Source of the DNA: an uncultured Acetatifactor sp.
GTDB lineage: Bacteria > Bacillota > Clostridia > Lachnospirales > Lachnospiraceae
NCBI GenBank assembly: GCA_944384205.1
Contig: CALWSL010000011.1
Coordinates: 1-64,000 of the forward strand
DNA: 64,000 bases
Direction of reading: 5' to 3'
The notes beneath the pieces are model-generated. The model saw nothing but the letters and a program-made list of their open reading frames with translations, was not told the DNA's origin and made no database searches. The position numbers and the translations under genes were made by a program. How positions within the stretch are numbered: the first letter of the stretch is position 1; each line of letters starts with the position of its first letter. Shown here in pieces: positions 7,585-15,288 of this stretch.

Positions 7585-8772
7585 ATGAAATTTACAATAG
7601 GGACAGCTTCTAGTAGTATGGAATTTGCAGAAGATATGAAGTTAATAAAAAGTTCTTTGCTCTATGCAGACGAAATTGAATTAATAGGAATGGCAGAGTA
7701 TGCTATATATAATTACTTACCGAAATGTATAGCAAAGGCAAACGACATAGATGGAATATTGAGTGCGTTTATACCATTTCTTGGTGCGTTTGATAATAAA
7801 GAGGCAAATGAAATGGTTGAGCAGTTAAGAAATTTGAAACAACAAATTTCTCCGTATATGCCATATCTCAAAAAACAGAAGAAAAGAAATAAACAGGAAA
7901 TTCTTGCACAAATTAAAATGGGACAAGTAGAAAAAGAATGCAGAGAATCATTTGATGTAATGATAAATTCTTTGATTGAACAAAGCGGTGCAAAGGATAT
8001 TCAAAAGCTTGTGGATAGAAAGATTATTTCTGTTTATGATTATTCCTATAACAATTTTGGTGTTGAAGAGTTGACAGGGGGATATTTTGCCAATTTACTT
8101 GGAACTATAAAACACGGAACATCATTTCCTTTGTTTGATAATATAAGTACTGATATAGTCAGGGCGGTAATAAATAATAAGATAATAGATTTTGGAAAAA
8201 CAGATAAAGAAATTATCCGACATGCAGGTATAGCAAATAATATATTATCGACATTACCAACATTAGAAAAAGCAAGTATAGATGAAATATTGGATTTTAA
8301 AAAAGAAATGAAGGTTCCTTTGGATAATTTTAGAATTGCAATATATGATTTTTCTCAAAAGATAACTTCAATGCCTTGGGATGATGATTTTCAATATGAA
8401 TGTCTTAAGTTATATGATACGGAAGTTGTTCCAAAAGTAAATGAAATAAATGAGCTATCAAGCGAAACAAGTGTGTTGAAGAATTTTGGTAGTCGGGTTT
8501 TAGCAGATGAAGAGGAACGAAGGAAATTAGGATATGTTGGAGCAGGGCTTATTACAACTATAACGACAGGCTCGAATATTGCAAGTGCATTAGGAATATT
8601 GGAGAACTTGATTCACATGGGTTCTAAAATTGGATTAACAGGAGCAACTGTAACAGCATTTTTAAAAACAGCAGATTTGTTAAATCAATCTAATAAAGAG
8701 GTAAAAGAGAAGAAAAACGAAATTCAAAAAAATGTTATGTATTATTATTACAAGGCAAGCAAAAAAATATGA
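7585..8772 (+). CDS. Unknown protein with hydrophobic C-terminal segment
   Basis: A 395-residue protein that I do not assign to a named family. The N-terminus (IGTASSSMEFAEDMKLIKSSLLYADEI) resembles hypothetical proteins of defence islands that begin with a short strand and a 'SLLYAD' helix. The middle is helical with a Lys-rich stretch (KKQKKRNKQ). About residues 318-352 are hydrophobic and Gly/Thr/Ala-rich ('YVGAGLITTITTGSNIASALG'), which could be a membrane-inserting segment, and the tail is Lys-rich and helical. Its stop overlaps the next start (ATGA at 8769-8772), implying co-translation with the AlbA_2/GHKL protein. GAGGG precedes ATG 7585. Confidence 0.6.
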   Translation: MKFTIGTASSSMEFAEDMKLIKSSLLYADEIELIGMAEYAIYNYLPKCIAKANDIDGILSAFIPFLGAFDNKEANEMVEQLRNLKQQISPYMPYLKKQKKRNKQEILAQIKMGQVEKECRESFDVMINSLIEQSGAKDIQKLVDRKIISVYDYSYNNFGVEELTGGYFANLLGTIKHGTSFPLFDNISTDIVRAVINNKIIDFGKTDKEIIRHAGIANNILSTLPTLEKASIDEILDFKKEMKVPLDNFRIAIYDFSQKITSMPWDDDFQYECLKLYDTEVVPKVNEINELSSETSVLKNFGSRVLADEEERRKLGYVGAGLITTITTGSNIASALGILENLIHMGSKIGLTGATVTAFLKTADLLNQSNKEVKEKKNEIQKNVMYYYYKASKKI

Positions 8773-10280
8773 TAAATTTGATTATGGTAGAAAGTGAGAT
8801 GAGTATTTTGGAAAAAACTTTTGACCTTTCACAATTTGATGAATACAGAGAAGACAACAGAAGAGAAGTGAAAAAAGCAGACGGTGGTTTGCCGGTTTCG
8901 TTGTGGGACACCTATTCTTCCTTTGCGAACTGCTATGGTGGAGTTATTATTCTTGGTGTTAAGGAAAACAAAGACGGTAGTTGGAGAACTACCGGTCTTC
9001 AGAATGCATCTAAGCTTCGTAAGGAATTTTGGGATAATATGAATAATCCCAAGAAGGTAAATATTAATCTTTTGTCAGAAGATGATGTGCAGACTTATGA
9101 AGTTGGTGATAATAAGGATGTCATCATGGTTATTTATGTGCCTATGGCAAAGCGTGAGCAGAAGCCGGTGTACATCAATAATGATATTTTCAATGGCACT
9201 TTTCGTCGCAATTACGAGGGCGATTACCATTGTACCAGATTGCAGATAAAGACCATGCTTCGTGACCAGACCGAGCGTACGATGGATATGGAAGTGCTTG
9301 ATAAGGTTCCGATGGAAGATTTGAATTATGATACCATTCATGGATATCGTAACAGCCATCGTTCTTTAAAAGAAGGACATCCTTTTGAGCGCCTAAGCGA
9401 CCATGAATATCTGAGAAGCATTGGTGCGGCTGCTATTTCCGATGAAGATGGAAAGTTGCATCCGACGGCAGCAGGTATGTTGATGTTTGGTGATGAGTAC
9501 AACATTGTGCGTCACTTCCCGGAGTATTTCTTGGATTACAGAGAAGAGTTGGATCCTACCACCCGTTGGAGTGATAGATTGCAGTCAAGTTCCGGTGAAT
9601 GGTCCGGAAACGTGTGTGACTTTTATTTTAGAGTTTATAACAAGATTATCAAAGACATTAAAGTGCCTTTCAAAATGAACGGTGGCGAACGTGTTGACGA
9701 TACTCCGGTGCACAAGGCACTTCGTGAGGCTTTGGCAAACTGCCTGATTAATGCAGATTATCATGGCTTGCGTGGTGTTGTTATCCGTAAGGAACCGGAC
9801 AAGTTGGTTTTAGCAAATCCCGGTTATGTTAGAACGGGTAAAAAGCAAATGCGTCTTGGTGGCGAATCTGATCCTCGAAACAAGGCTCTTATGAAGATGT
9901 TTAATCTCATCAATATCGGTGAACGTGCTGGAAGTGGTGTGCCGAATATCTTTAATGTTTGGGCAGATGAAGGTTGGGAAGAACCGATAATTGAGGAGAG
10001 ATTTGACCCGGATAGAACGGTACTGTCGCTTTCTTTTGTGAAAAAAGAGAAGGAAGAAGTCAAATTATTAGATAAAAAAATAAGCGAAATAAAGAGTGAG
10101 CCAATTGTAAAAATCATGGAATATTTGGAACAGAATAATGAAATTACAACAGCTAAAGGTGTAGAAATAACGGGTAAATCAGAAGCACAGGTAAGAAGAT
10201 ATTTGAAAAGCTTGTGTAATGTAGGCATTATACAAAGTACAAAGACTACCAAGGGAAATGTATACATTAAAAAAATGTAA
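8769..10280 (+). CDS. AlbA_2 / GHKL ATPase (Schlafen-like) protein
   Basis: A 503-residue protein of the 'divergent AAA_4/AlbA_2' type. The N-terminal AlbA_2 domain is shown by 'GLPVSLWDTYSSFANCYGGVIILGV'. A GHKL-type ATPase region follows, with 'ALREALANCLINADYHG', 'GGESDPRNKALMKMF' and 'INIGERAGSGVPNIF'. The end (about 440-503) is a winged-helix module ('GKSEAQVRRYLKSLCNVGII'). Such proteins bind nucleic acid and occur as regulators or immune effectors. ATG 8769 overlaps the previous stop; ATG 8799 (MSILEKTFDL) matches the family N-terminus better. The central part (about 8.87-10.0 kb) uses more GC-rich codons than the genes either side, suggesting separate ancestry. Confidence 0.8.
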   Translation: MINLIMVESEMSILEKTFDLSQFDEYREDNRREVKKADGGLPVSLWDTYSSFANCYGGVIILGVKENKDGSWRTTGLQNASKLRKEFWDNMNNPKKVNINLLSEDDVQTYEVGDNKDVIMVIYVPMAKREQKPVYINNDIFNGTFRRNYEGDYHCTRLQIKTMLRDQTERTMDMEVLDKVPMEDLNYDTIHGYRNSHRSLKEGHPFERLSDHEYLRSIGAAAISDEDGKLHPTAAGMLMFGDEYNIVRHFPEYFLDYREELDPTTRWSDRLQSSSGEWSGNVCDFYFRVYNKIIKDIKVPFKMNGGERVDDTPVHKALREALANCLINADYHGLRGVVIRKEPDKLVLANPGYVRTGKKQMRLGGESDPRNKALMKMFNLINIGERAGSGVPNIFNVWADEGWEEPIIEERFDPDRTVLSLSFVKKEKEEVKLLDKKISEIKSEPIVKIMEYLEQNNEITTAKGVEITGKSEAQVRRYLKSLCNVGIIQSTKTTKGNVYIKKM

Positions 10281-10345
10281 TTCGCTCATCATTTTGAGCG
10301 GATAATGAGCGAATTATGATTGAATAATGAGCGGATTGTGATTGA
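10279..10345 (+). promoter_or_regulatory. GAGCGRAT repeat operator
   Basis: Four copies of a GAGCG(G/A)AT core lie between the AlbA_2 gene and the ATPase gene. AATTCGCTCAT (10279-10289) is a perfect inverse of ATGAGCGAATT (10305-10315), another copy is at 10295-10302, and a 20-bp direct repeat AATGAGCGRATTRTGATTGA occurs at 10304-10323 and 10326-10345 (18/20 identical, 22-bp period). The layout suits cooperative binding of a regulator upstream of the ATPase gene. Confidence 0.6.
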
Positions 10346-10364
10346 AAAATACAGAGGTGAAAAA

Positions 10365-12319
10365 ATGATTGCAGCAGTACTGTTAAGACATTATAAGAAC
10401 TATGGCAATGTAAAATTTGTGCCAATTTGTGATAATCCAAACTATAGATATTCTGTCTATGTTGGTAACAATGGAGTGGGAAAAAGTGCAATACTGGAAG
10501 CGTTGGATGTTGAATTAAATGGTAGATTTTGGAATGTAACATTTAATATGAAGAAGTCGGAAGCGTTCATTTGTCCGCTCTTTCTCATTGAAAAAAGAAA
10601 ATACCAACAAGTAGACAGGGATTATTTGAGGTAGTTAGTGACTTTTTTTGGAATACAGATGAAGCAACAAATGCAAACGTAAAAAGCAATAAGGAACTAA
10701 AAGAGTTTATACGATACAAAGATGCATTAAAAGAAACGTATAAAGATACGCATTATCTTATTTTGATTGGGACAAGTTATGATAATCCTAAAGGGGTGCA
10801 TTGTGCAACTTTTAAAGGGGCAATTGAAAAGGAGTTGGAAAATAAATTATTAAAGGATTCCACACAAGCTAAGGATGCTTTAATGGATGTAAAGAAGATA
10901 ATACATGGATTGTATAGCTATCTATATATACCAGTTGAAGAGGCACCTAATGAATTGTTGAAATTGCAGAATACAACAATGCAACAACTGCTCAATAAAA
11001 ATATTTTGTCGGAGATTGAGAAGATATTAAATAAAAAGACAAATGGCAAGTCTATTGTTACTTTAATCAACGATAATCTGGATGAATTTATTAATGATGT
11101 GAATACTATAATTTCAAGAATAGATAGTAAATATAGTTTCATGAGTGAAGCGGGAAATAAAAAGAATTTAACAGCGAAAGACATTCGTGAAAAGATTCTG
11201 GAAGCATATTTTCCTTTAAGGACGCTTAAAGCAAATAATCATCGAATTGAACAATTGAGTTCTGGTGAGCAAAGAAAAGCTATTATTGATGTCGCGTATT
11301 CGATTCTGTTAGCAAATGGAGATAAGGAAACAGAGAGAGATATTATTTTGGCTATAGATGAGCCAGAAACTTCAATGCATATTTCAAATTGTTTTAATCA
11401 GTTTTTAATGTTGGAGGAATTAGCAAGAACACATCAAAGACAGGTAATGATTACAACACATTGGTATGGCTTTTTGCCTATTGCGCAGAATGGAAGATTG
11501 CATCATATATTATCAACTGGAAATACGGCAAAAGTAGATACATTTTCTTTGTATAATGTACTTGAAGAAAGAAGAAGTTTTCCTGATGTAATAGAGTTGA
11601 AAAGTATGTATGATTTGGCTACAAGCATTATTACATACATGCGTGCAAAACCTGAAACAAGTTGGATTATATGTGAAGGAAGCGACGATAAAGTATATTT
11701 GGAATATATACTAAAAGACTATAATTCGATTTCAATACTTCCAGTTGGCGGATGCGGTAACGTTGTTAAACTGTATCAGTTATTGTATAGTCCATTAACC
11801 GAAAAAACAGAAGGAAAAGATGGGAAGGCTTTGTTTTTAATGGATACAGATTTATTATATAAATCCATAAACAAACCACTTGAATTTAGTTCCAATAGTA
11901 GTTCAATATTTTTGCGAAGACTACAGATTGATAAAGGTGAAATAAAACTACTGGATCCATGTAATCCCAATATATATAGTCAAACGGAAATGGAAGATTG
12001 CTTAAATCCCAGATGTTATTATGAAGCTGTTATGAAAGCTATTCATAATAGTGGGAATAGTAAATTAAAGTCTCTTTCGAAAAAATATTCTTTTGTGGAA
12101 GATGCCAAAGTTTCAGTATTACGAGGAGACGATTCTTGTATTCGAGCAATAGATTGTAAAGTTATTTCACAAAAAAGTCAAATAGTGGATTTTGCTGAGA
12201 GTTCAGAAAATAAGTATACAATAGCAAAATTGTATAGAGAGATTTGTGAGCAATCTTCGGATAAGGTTGAACACAAACTGAAGGAATGCATTATTAAACT
12301 TTTAGATATTTCTAAATAG
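10365..12319 (+). pseudogene. OLD/PARIS-like ATPase-TOPRIM protein, frameshifted
   Basis: ATG 10365 follows AGAGGTG. The first frame has Walker A GNNGVGKS (about 34-41) and runs to a stop near 10634. The homologous continuation is in the -1 frame, open from 10592. It carries the ABC-like signature 'LSSGEQRKAI', Walker B 'ILAIDEPETSMH', 'ITTHW', and a TOPRIM or DUF4435-like part with 'ICEGSDDKVYLEYI', 'PVGGCGNV' and the DxD of 'LFLMDTDL'. Adding one A to the A6 run at 10591-10596 restores a single protein of about 650 residues. It belongs to the overcoming-lysogenization-defect type or fused PARIS type of anti-phage ATPase. It could be a true mutation, a phase-variable tract or a consensus error. 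Confidence 0.75.
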
Positions 12320-12360
12320 TGCACTGAAAAAGAAATGATATTACAGTAAGGAAGTAAAAT

Positions 12361-12894
12361 ATGTCAAAGCAAATAGTCGTACATAATACGGACGAACTGA
12401 ATAACTACAAGAATACTATTCTGGATAATCTGAATAGTAGCGCTAATATGCTACAGAAAGTGTTGAGTAATAATGATGCATTGGATGCATTTAAAATATT
12501 CAAGTTTGAGAAGATGGCAGCAGAACCACTTTCTGGTAACCCGGAAAATCTTATTGAAGTGATTAATCAGGCACATACATATTTGATATCTATTATGGCT
12601 GTTGAGTATTTGTACAAGTTACATCCTGCACAAGCATTTATTATTAACTGGGGAAATATCCCCGGATACGATATTGAATCGGTGGATGGAACAATTATTG
12701 CTGAATGCTTTGCAGCGACAAGTTATAAAAGCAATGGAAAACTTACTGCAGATTTAAAGCGTCTTGCAGGTAATACAGAAGCTGAGTATAAGTATGAGTT
12801 TTTCTATGACAAAGATTTTACAGAAAATCATAAAGAGTATTACAAAGAAAAGTATCCGGATATAGAAATAGTTAAATTTAAAGATATTAAGTGA
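12361..12894 (+). CDS. Probable PD-(D/E)XK-like protein paired with the ATPase
   Basis: A 177-residue protein 41 bp after the ATPase gene, with AAGGAAG before ATG 12361. The C-terminal half has 'GYDIESVDGTIIAECFAA...SNGKLTADLKRL', the strand-turn-strand D..(x)..E-x pattern of restriction-endonuclease folds, with lysines shortly after ('SYKSNGKL'). The canonical ExK lysine is not in place ('ECF'), so activity is uncertain. It has no signal peptide or membrane segment. Its position suggests that it works with the ATPase-TOPRIM protein. Confidence 0.5.
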   Translation: MSKQIVVHNTDELNNYKNTILDNLNSSANMLQKVLSNNDALDAFKIFKFEKMAAEPLSGNPENLIEVINQAHTYLISIMAVEYLYKLHPAQAFIINWGNIPGYDIESVDGTIIAECFAATSYKSNGKLTADLKRLAGNTEAEYKYEFFYDKDFTENHKEYYKEKYPDIEIVKFKDIK

Positions 12895-12929
12895 GCAAAA
12901 GTATGGTTATACCAACAACTTGTATGTAG

Positions 12930-12983
12930 ACTTGCATACGCACATGCAAGCTGACGTGCAAGCTACATGCAAGTTCATGCATG
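12930..12983 (+). repeat. Iteron-like CATGCAAG array
   Basis: CTTGCATA at 12931, then CATGCAAG at 12943, CGTGCAAG at 12955, CATGCAAG at 12966 and CATGCATG at 12976. The units repeat every 10-12 bp, so they face one side of the helix. This pattern suits cooperative binding by a Rep, Xis or similar protein. It lies just after the last island gene. Confidence 0.6.
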
Positions 12984-13052
12984 TATGAAGAAGTGTGAAT
13001 GATTTGAGTAAAGATACACACAATGACCTTTTGTGTGTACTTTTACTTGAAT

Positions 13053-13276
13053 GTGTATCACGCCATAGCGTCACGGTATCTGTGTCACATTAAAAACCGG
13101 AACACAACGCTCTCTGATACATAAAAATGCGTATCATGCCCACTAAAACGAGTATCACAATCTGCGGAATGTGTATCATATCTAAATTTTTGTAAAAAAT
13201 GCCGATTTACATTGTTTTTCGCCCATGTTATATTATGGCTATGGTGGACGAAAAAGCGTGATACGTTTTTGATACT
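13053..13276 (+). repeat. Dispersed GTATCAY repeats
   Basis: GTATCAC/T units occur near 13055 (TGTGTATCACG), 13130 (GCGTATCATG), 13151 (GAGTATCACA) and 13172 (TGTGTATCAT). Inverse copies (TGATAC) lie near 13115, 13259 (CGTGATACG) and 13269. No gene is convincing here. The array could be a second set of binding sites in an old replication or recombination region of the element. Confidence 0.5.
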
Positions 13277-13653
13277 TTCCCCCGGAAAAAGCATAAATAA
13301 TAGGTAAAATACCCATAATATGAGTCAAAAAACGGCAAAAACCGTAACAATTAAGTTTCTAAATAAGCAAAATCCGACCGTGAAGGTGGTAGAACAGTAG
13401 GTTCTGGTAGAGTTGCTACTATCATCGAGTAATCTTTGATAGTGTCTCTAAAAAGCTAGATTTTATGGGGATTTCCGAGAAATCGGAGAGCCCTTTTTAA
13501 GTTTTGTTTTTATCCTTATCAAAGAAATATCCTTTCATGGAAGAAAACATTTGTATTTTGGCGTATAAAGTACTAAGTGGTTTTTATGTCTAATTATGGT
13601 ATGAATGGCAAGACCTTTATTTGTAAAAATGAGTTAGTAAGGGAGGACTGCGG
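13277..13653 (+). other. Non-coding or decayed stretch at island edge
   Basis: No supported gene. An imperfect palindrome ATAATAGGTA-AAA-TACCCATAAT lies near 13298-13320. A 26-codon ORF (13320-13400, MSQKTAKTVTIKF...) lacks a ribosome binding site and looks like a remnant. ACTATCA...TGATAGT forms a small inverted repeat near 13417-13442. A GC hairpin at about 13467-13493 followed by T5 looks like a terminator. Confidence 0.4.
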
Positions 13654-14105
13654 ATGACCATTAAGTTTAAAAGCTGACCGAAAAAGAATTGGACGTATTT
13701 ATTGAAATGAGAATAAATCAGCTTCGAGAAGAGGGAGCAACAGAAGATATAGATTTGCGCCCTGCGTTGAAGGGTTATTATAATCGTCATATGGCAGACG
13801 GAACCTTTGTATCTTGGCTTGCGCTGGATGGCGATAAGATTATTGGCACAAGCGGAATATCATTTGTGGAAAAGCCTCCTTATTTTAGCTGTCCCAATGG
13901 TAGAATTGGAATTCTCTCCAGTATGTTTACATCAAGGCAGTATCGCAGACAGGGCATTGCAAAAGAACTTTTGTCAAGGGTAGTGCAGGAAGCAAAAGAA
14001 TATGGTTGTGGGGGTGTGCAGATTACAGCATCTGATATGGGAGTGTACCTATACACGGATTTTGGCTTTAAAAAGAACGGGAATTTTATGCAGTATAACT
14101 TTTAA
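13654..14105 (+). pseudogene. GNAT acetyltransferase, frameshifted near N-terminus
   Basis: GGGAGG (13641-13646) precedes ATG 13654, which reads MTIKFKS then stops. Adding one A to the run at 13668-13672 gives MTIKFKKLTEKELDVFIEMR and joins a complete GNAT: 'SSMFTSRQYRRQGIAKELL' is motif A, and 'GVYLYTDFGFKKNG' is the C-terminal strand. As it stands, only TTG 13689 could start the main frame, without a good ribosome binding site, and it would lose the first beta strand. The substrate is unknown. Confidence 0.7.
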
Positions 14106-14135
14106 TATATTGCTCTGTATATAGTTCAATGTTTG

Positions 14136-14164
14136 GCTACAGAGTGATATCTGTAGCTTTTTTT
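14136..14164 (+). terminator. Rho-independent terminator
   Basis: A perfect 8-bp stem GCTACAGA / TCTGTAGC with a 6-base loop, followed by seven T's, 31 bases after the GNAT stop. Confidence 0.9.
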
Positions 14165-14204
14165 GCGCGTGTAGCGCAGCGCCTTGTCAGAAACAGGAGG
14201 AAAA

Positions 14205-14687
14205 ATGATAACAATTGAGAAAGTGGAAAACTTAGATGAAAAAACAAGAATTACATTAGAGGTCATGAATGCGTTACCGGAGTGGTTCTCACCGCCGGAA
14301 GATATAGTGAATAAATCGGTTATACATAGAGAATATCCGTTTATTGCGGCTTTCGATGGAGACAAGACGGTAGGCTTTGCTGCATTGAAAATCCATAATG
14401 AATATACGGCGGATATTTATAATTTTGGTGTTCTAAGAGAATATCACAGAATGGGAATTGGACATCGACTTATGGAAGTGTGTGTTCAATATTGTAAAGA
14501 AAATAATTATAAATTTTTAACGGTCAAGACCTTAGATGAATCGGCAGTATATGAACCATATAATGGTACGAGAGCATTTTATAGGAAAGAGGGATTTTAT
14601 CCACTGGAAGTGTTTACGTGCGTTTGGGATGAAGAAAATCCCTGTCTGTTTATGGTGAAGGTAATAAGTGAGATGACGGAACCGTAA
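14205..14687 (+). CDS. GNAT family N-acetyltransferase
   Basis: A 160-residue intact GNAT. AGGAGG lies 4 bases before ATG 14205, which is preferred to TTG 14184. Motif A is 'NFGVLREYHRMGIGHRLME' (R-x-x-G-x-G) and the C-terminal part has 'NGTRAFYRKEGFYPLEVF'. It resembles the common Clostridial small-molecule or peptide acetyltransferases. It is separated by a terminator from the frameshifted GNAT upstream, so it is a separate unit. The substrate cannot be read from the sequence. Confidence 0.85.
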   Translation: MITIEKVENLDEKTRITLEVMNALPEWFSPPEDIVNKSVIHREYPFIAAFDGDKTVGFAALKIHNEYTADIYNFGVLREYHRMGIGHRLMEVCVQYCKENNYKFLTVKTLDESAVYEPYNGTRAFYRKEGFYPLEVFTCVWDEENPCLFMVKVISEMTEP

Positions 14688-14710
14688 CGAAGGTTTCCAT
14701 TGTATTACGG

Positions 14711-14737
14711 GCGGATGGTTCAGCGCGGACCATCCGC
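14711..14737 (+). terminator. Bidirectional hairpin between convergent genes
   Basis: A perfect 9-bp inverted repeat GCGGATGGT / ACCATCCGC with a 9-base loop, between the GNAT (+) and the ibrB-like gene (-). It abuts the ibrB stop. There is no T-run on the plus strand. Confidence 0.5.
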
Positions 14738-15288
14738 TATCCTGTAAAGTCTGTATCGCTGTCTGCTTCCGCGTCCTCCGCAGGCAGCCAGGCTTTTCCG
14801 AAGTCAATATCCCTGAATAGCTCGGCGAGACCGGTAATCTGCTTCAGACGCAGAATTTCATCCTTATCCATGCCGAGATGCTTGGAGATCCAGGCATCAG
14901 AACGTCCCAATTCGTGGAGTTCTTTGATGATATTGCTCATCAGGTCCACATCGTGCGAACCTCTGGCGCGGTTATGGCGTATAGTGCTCGCCATGCGGTG
15001 ATCCAGAGGCTTGTCAATCACGGAGACAGGCAGCATGCCGCCTTCCCTTTCATAGATATCGGGATAATCCAGCATGATGCGGTAGCGGTGAAAGCCGTCG
15101 ACAATGATATAGGTGTCAGAAGGCTTATCATAGTAGCAGACGACGGGCATGGTATAGCCGTCCTCCTTGATGCTGTCATACAGCAACTTAAGCTCAGGGG
15201 GCGCCACGCTGTTGGGGTTATATGTATTTGGCTTAACCTTCTCAATGGGAACAGAAATAACCTGATATACAGGGCTTTTATATGTCAT
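14737..15288 (-). CDS. ibrB: ParB/Srx-like protein, IbrB-like
   Basis: A 183-residue protein with an N-terminal ParB/sulfiredoxin-like fold: 'IEKVKPNTYNPNSVAPPELKLLYDSIKEDGY', then 'YIIVDGFHRYRIML' and 'STIRHNRARGSHDVD'. A helical HTH-like end follows ('SDAWISKHLGMDKDEILRLKQ'). It matches the IbrB partner of the ibrA-ibrB pair known from E. coli, where the two regulate immunoglobulin-binding eib genes. Its ATG overlaps the ibrA-like stop (ATGA), so the pair is co-translated. Similar ParB-like/PAPS-reductase-like pairs are spread by phages and islands; the biochemical role is unclear. Confidence 0.75.
   Translation of the reverse strand: MTYKSPVYQVISVPIEKVKPNTYNPNSVAPPELKLLYDSIKEDGYTMPVVCYYDKPSDTYIIVDGFHRYRIMLDYPDIYEREGGMLPVSVIDKPLDHRMASTIRHNRARGSHDVDLMSNIIKELHELGRSDAWISKHLGMDKDEILRLKQITGLAELFRDIDFGKAWLPAEDAEADSDTDFTG

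Noticed and set aside
10590-10604. Programmed -1 frameshifting at an AAAAAAG heptamer in the ATPase gene
   Set aside because: The heptamer is not in phase with the upstream frame (codons are GAA AAA AGA), so tandem slippage would not re-pair well; a simple one-base loss explains it better.
12930-13276. A CRISPR array
   Set aside because: Units are too short and spacing too tight or irregular, and no cas genes are present; iteron-like binding sites fit better.
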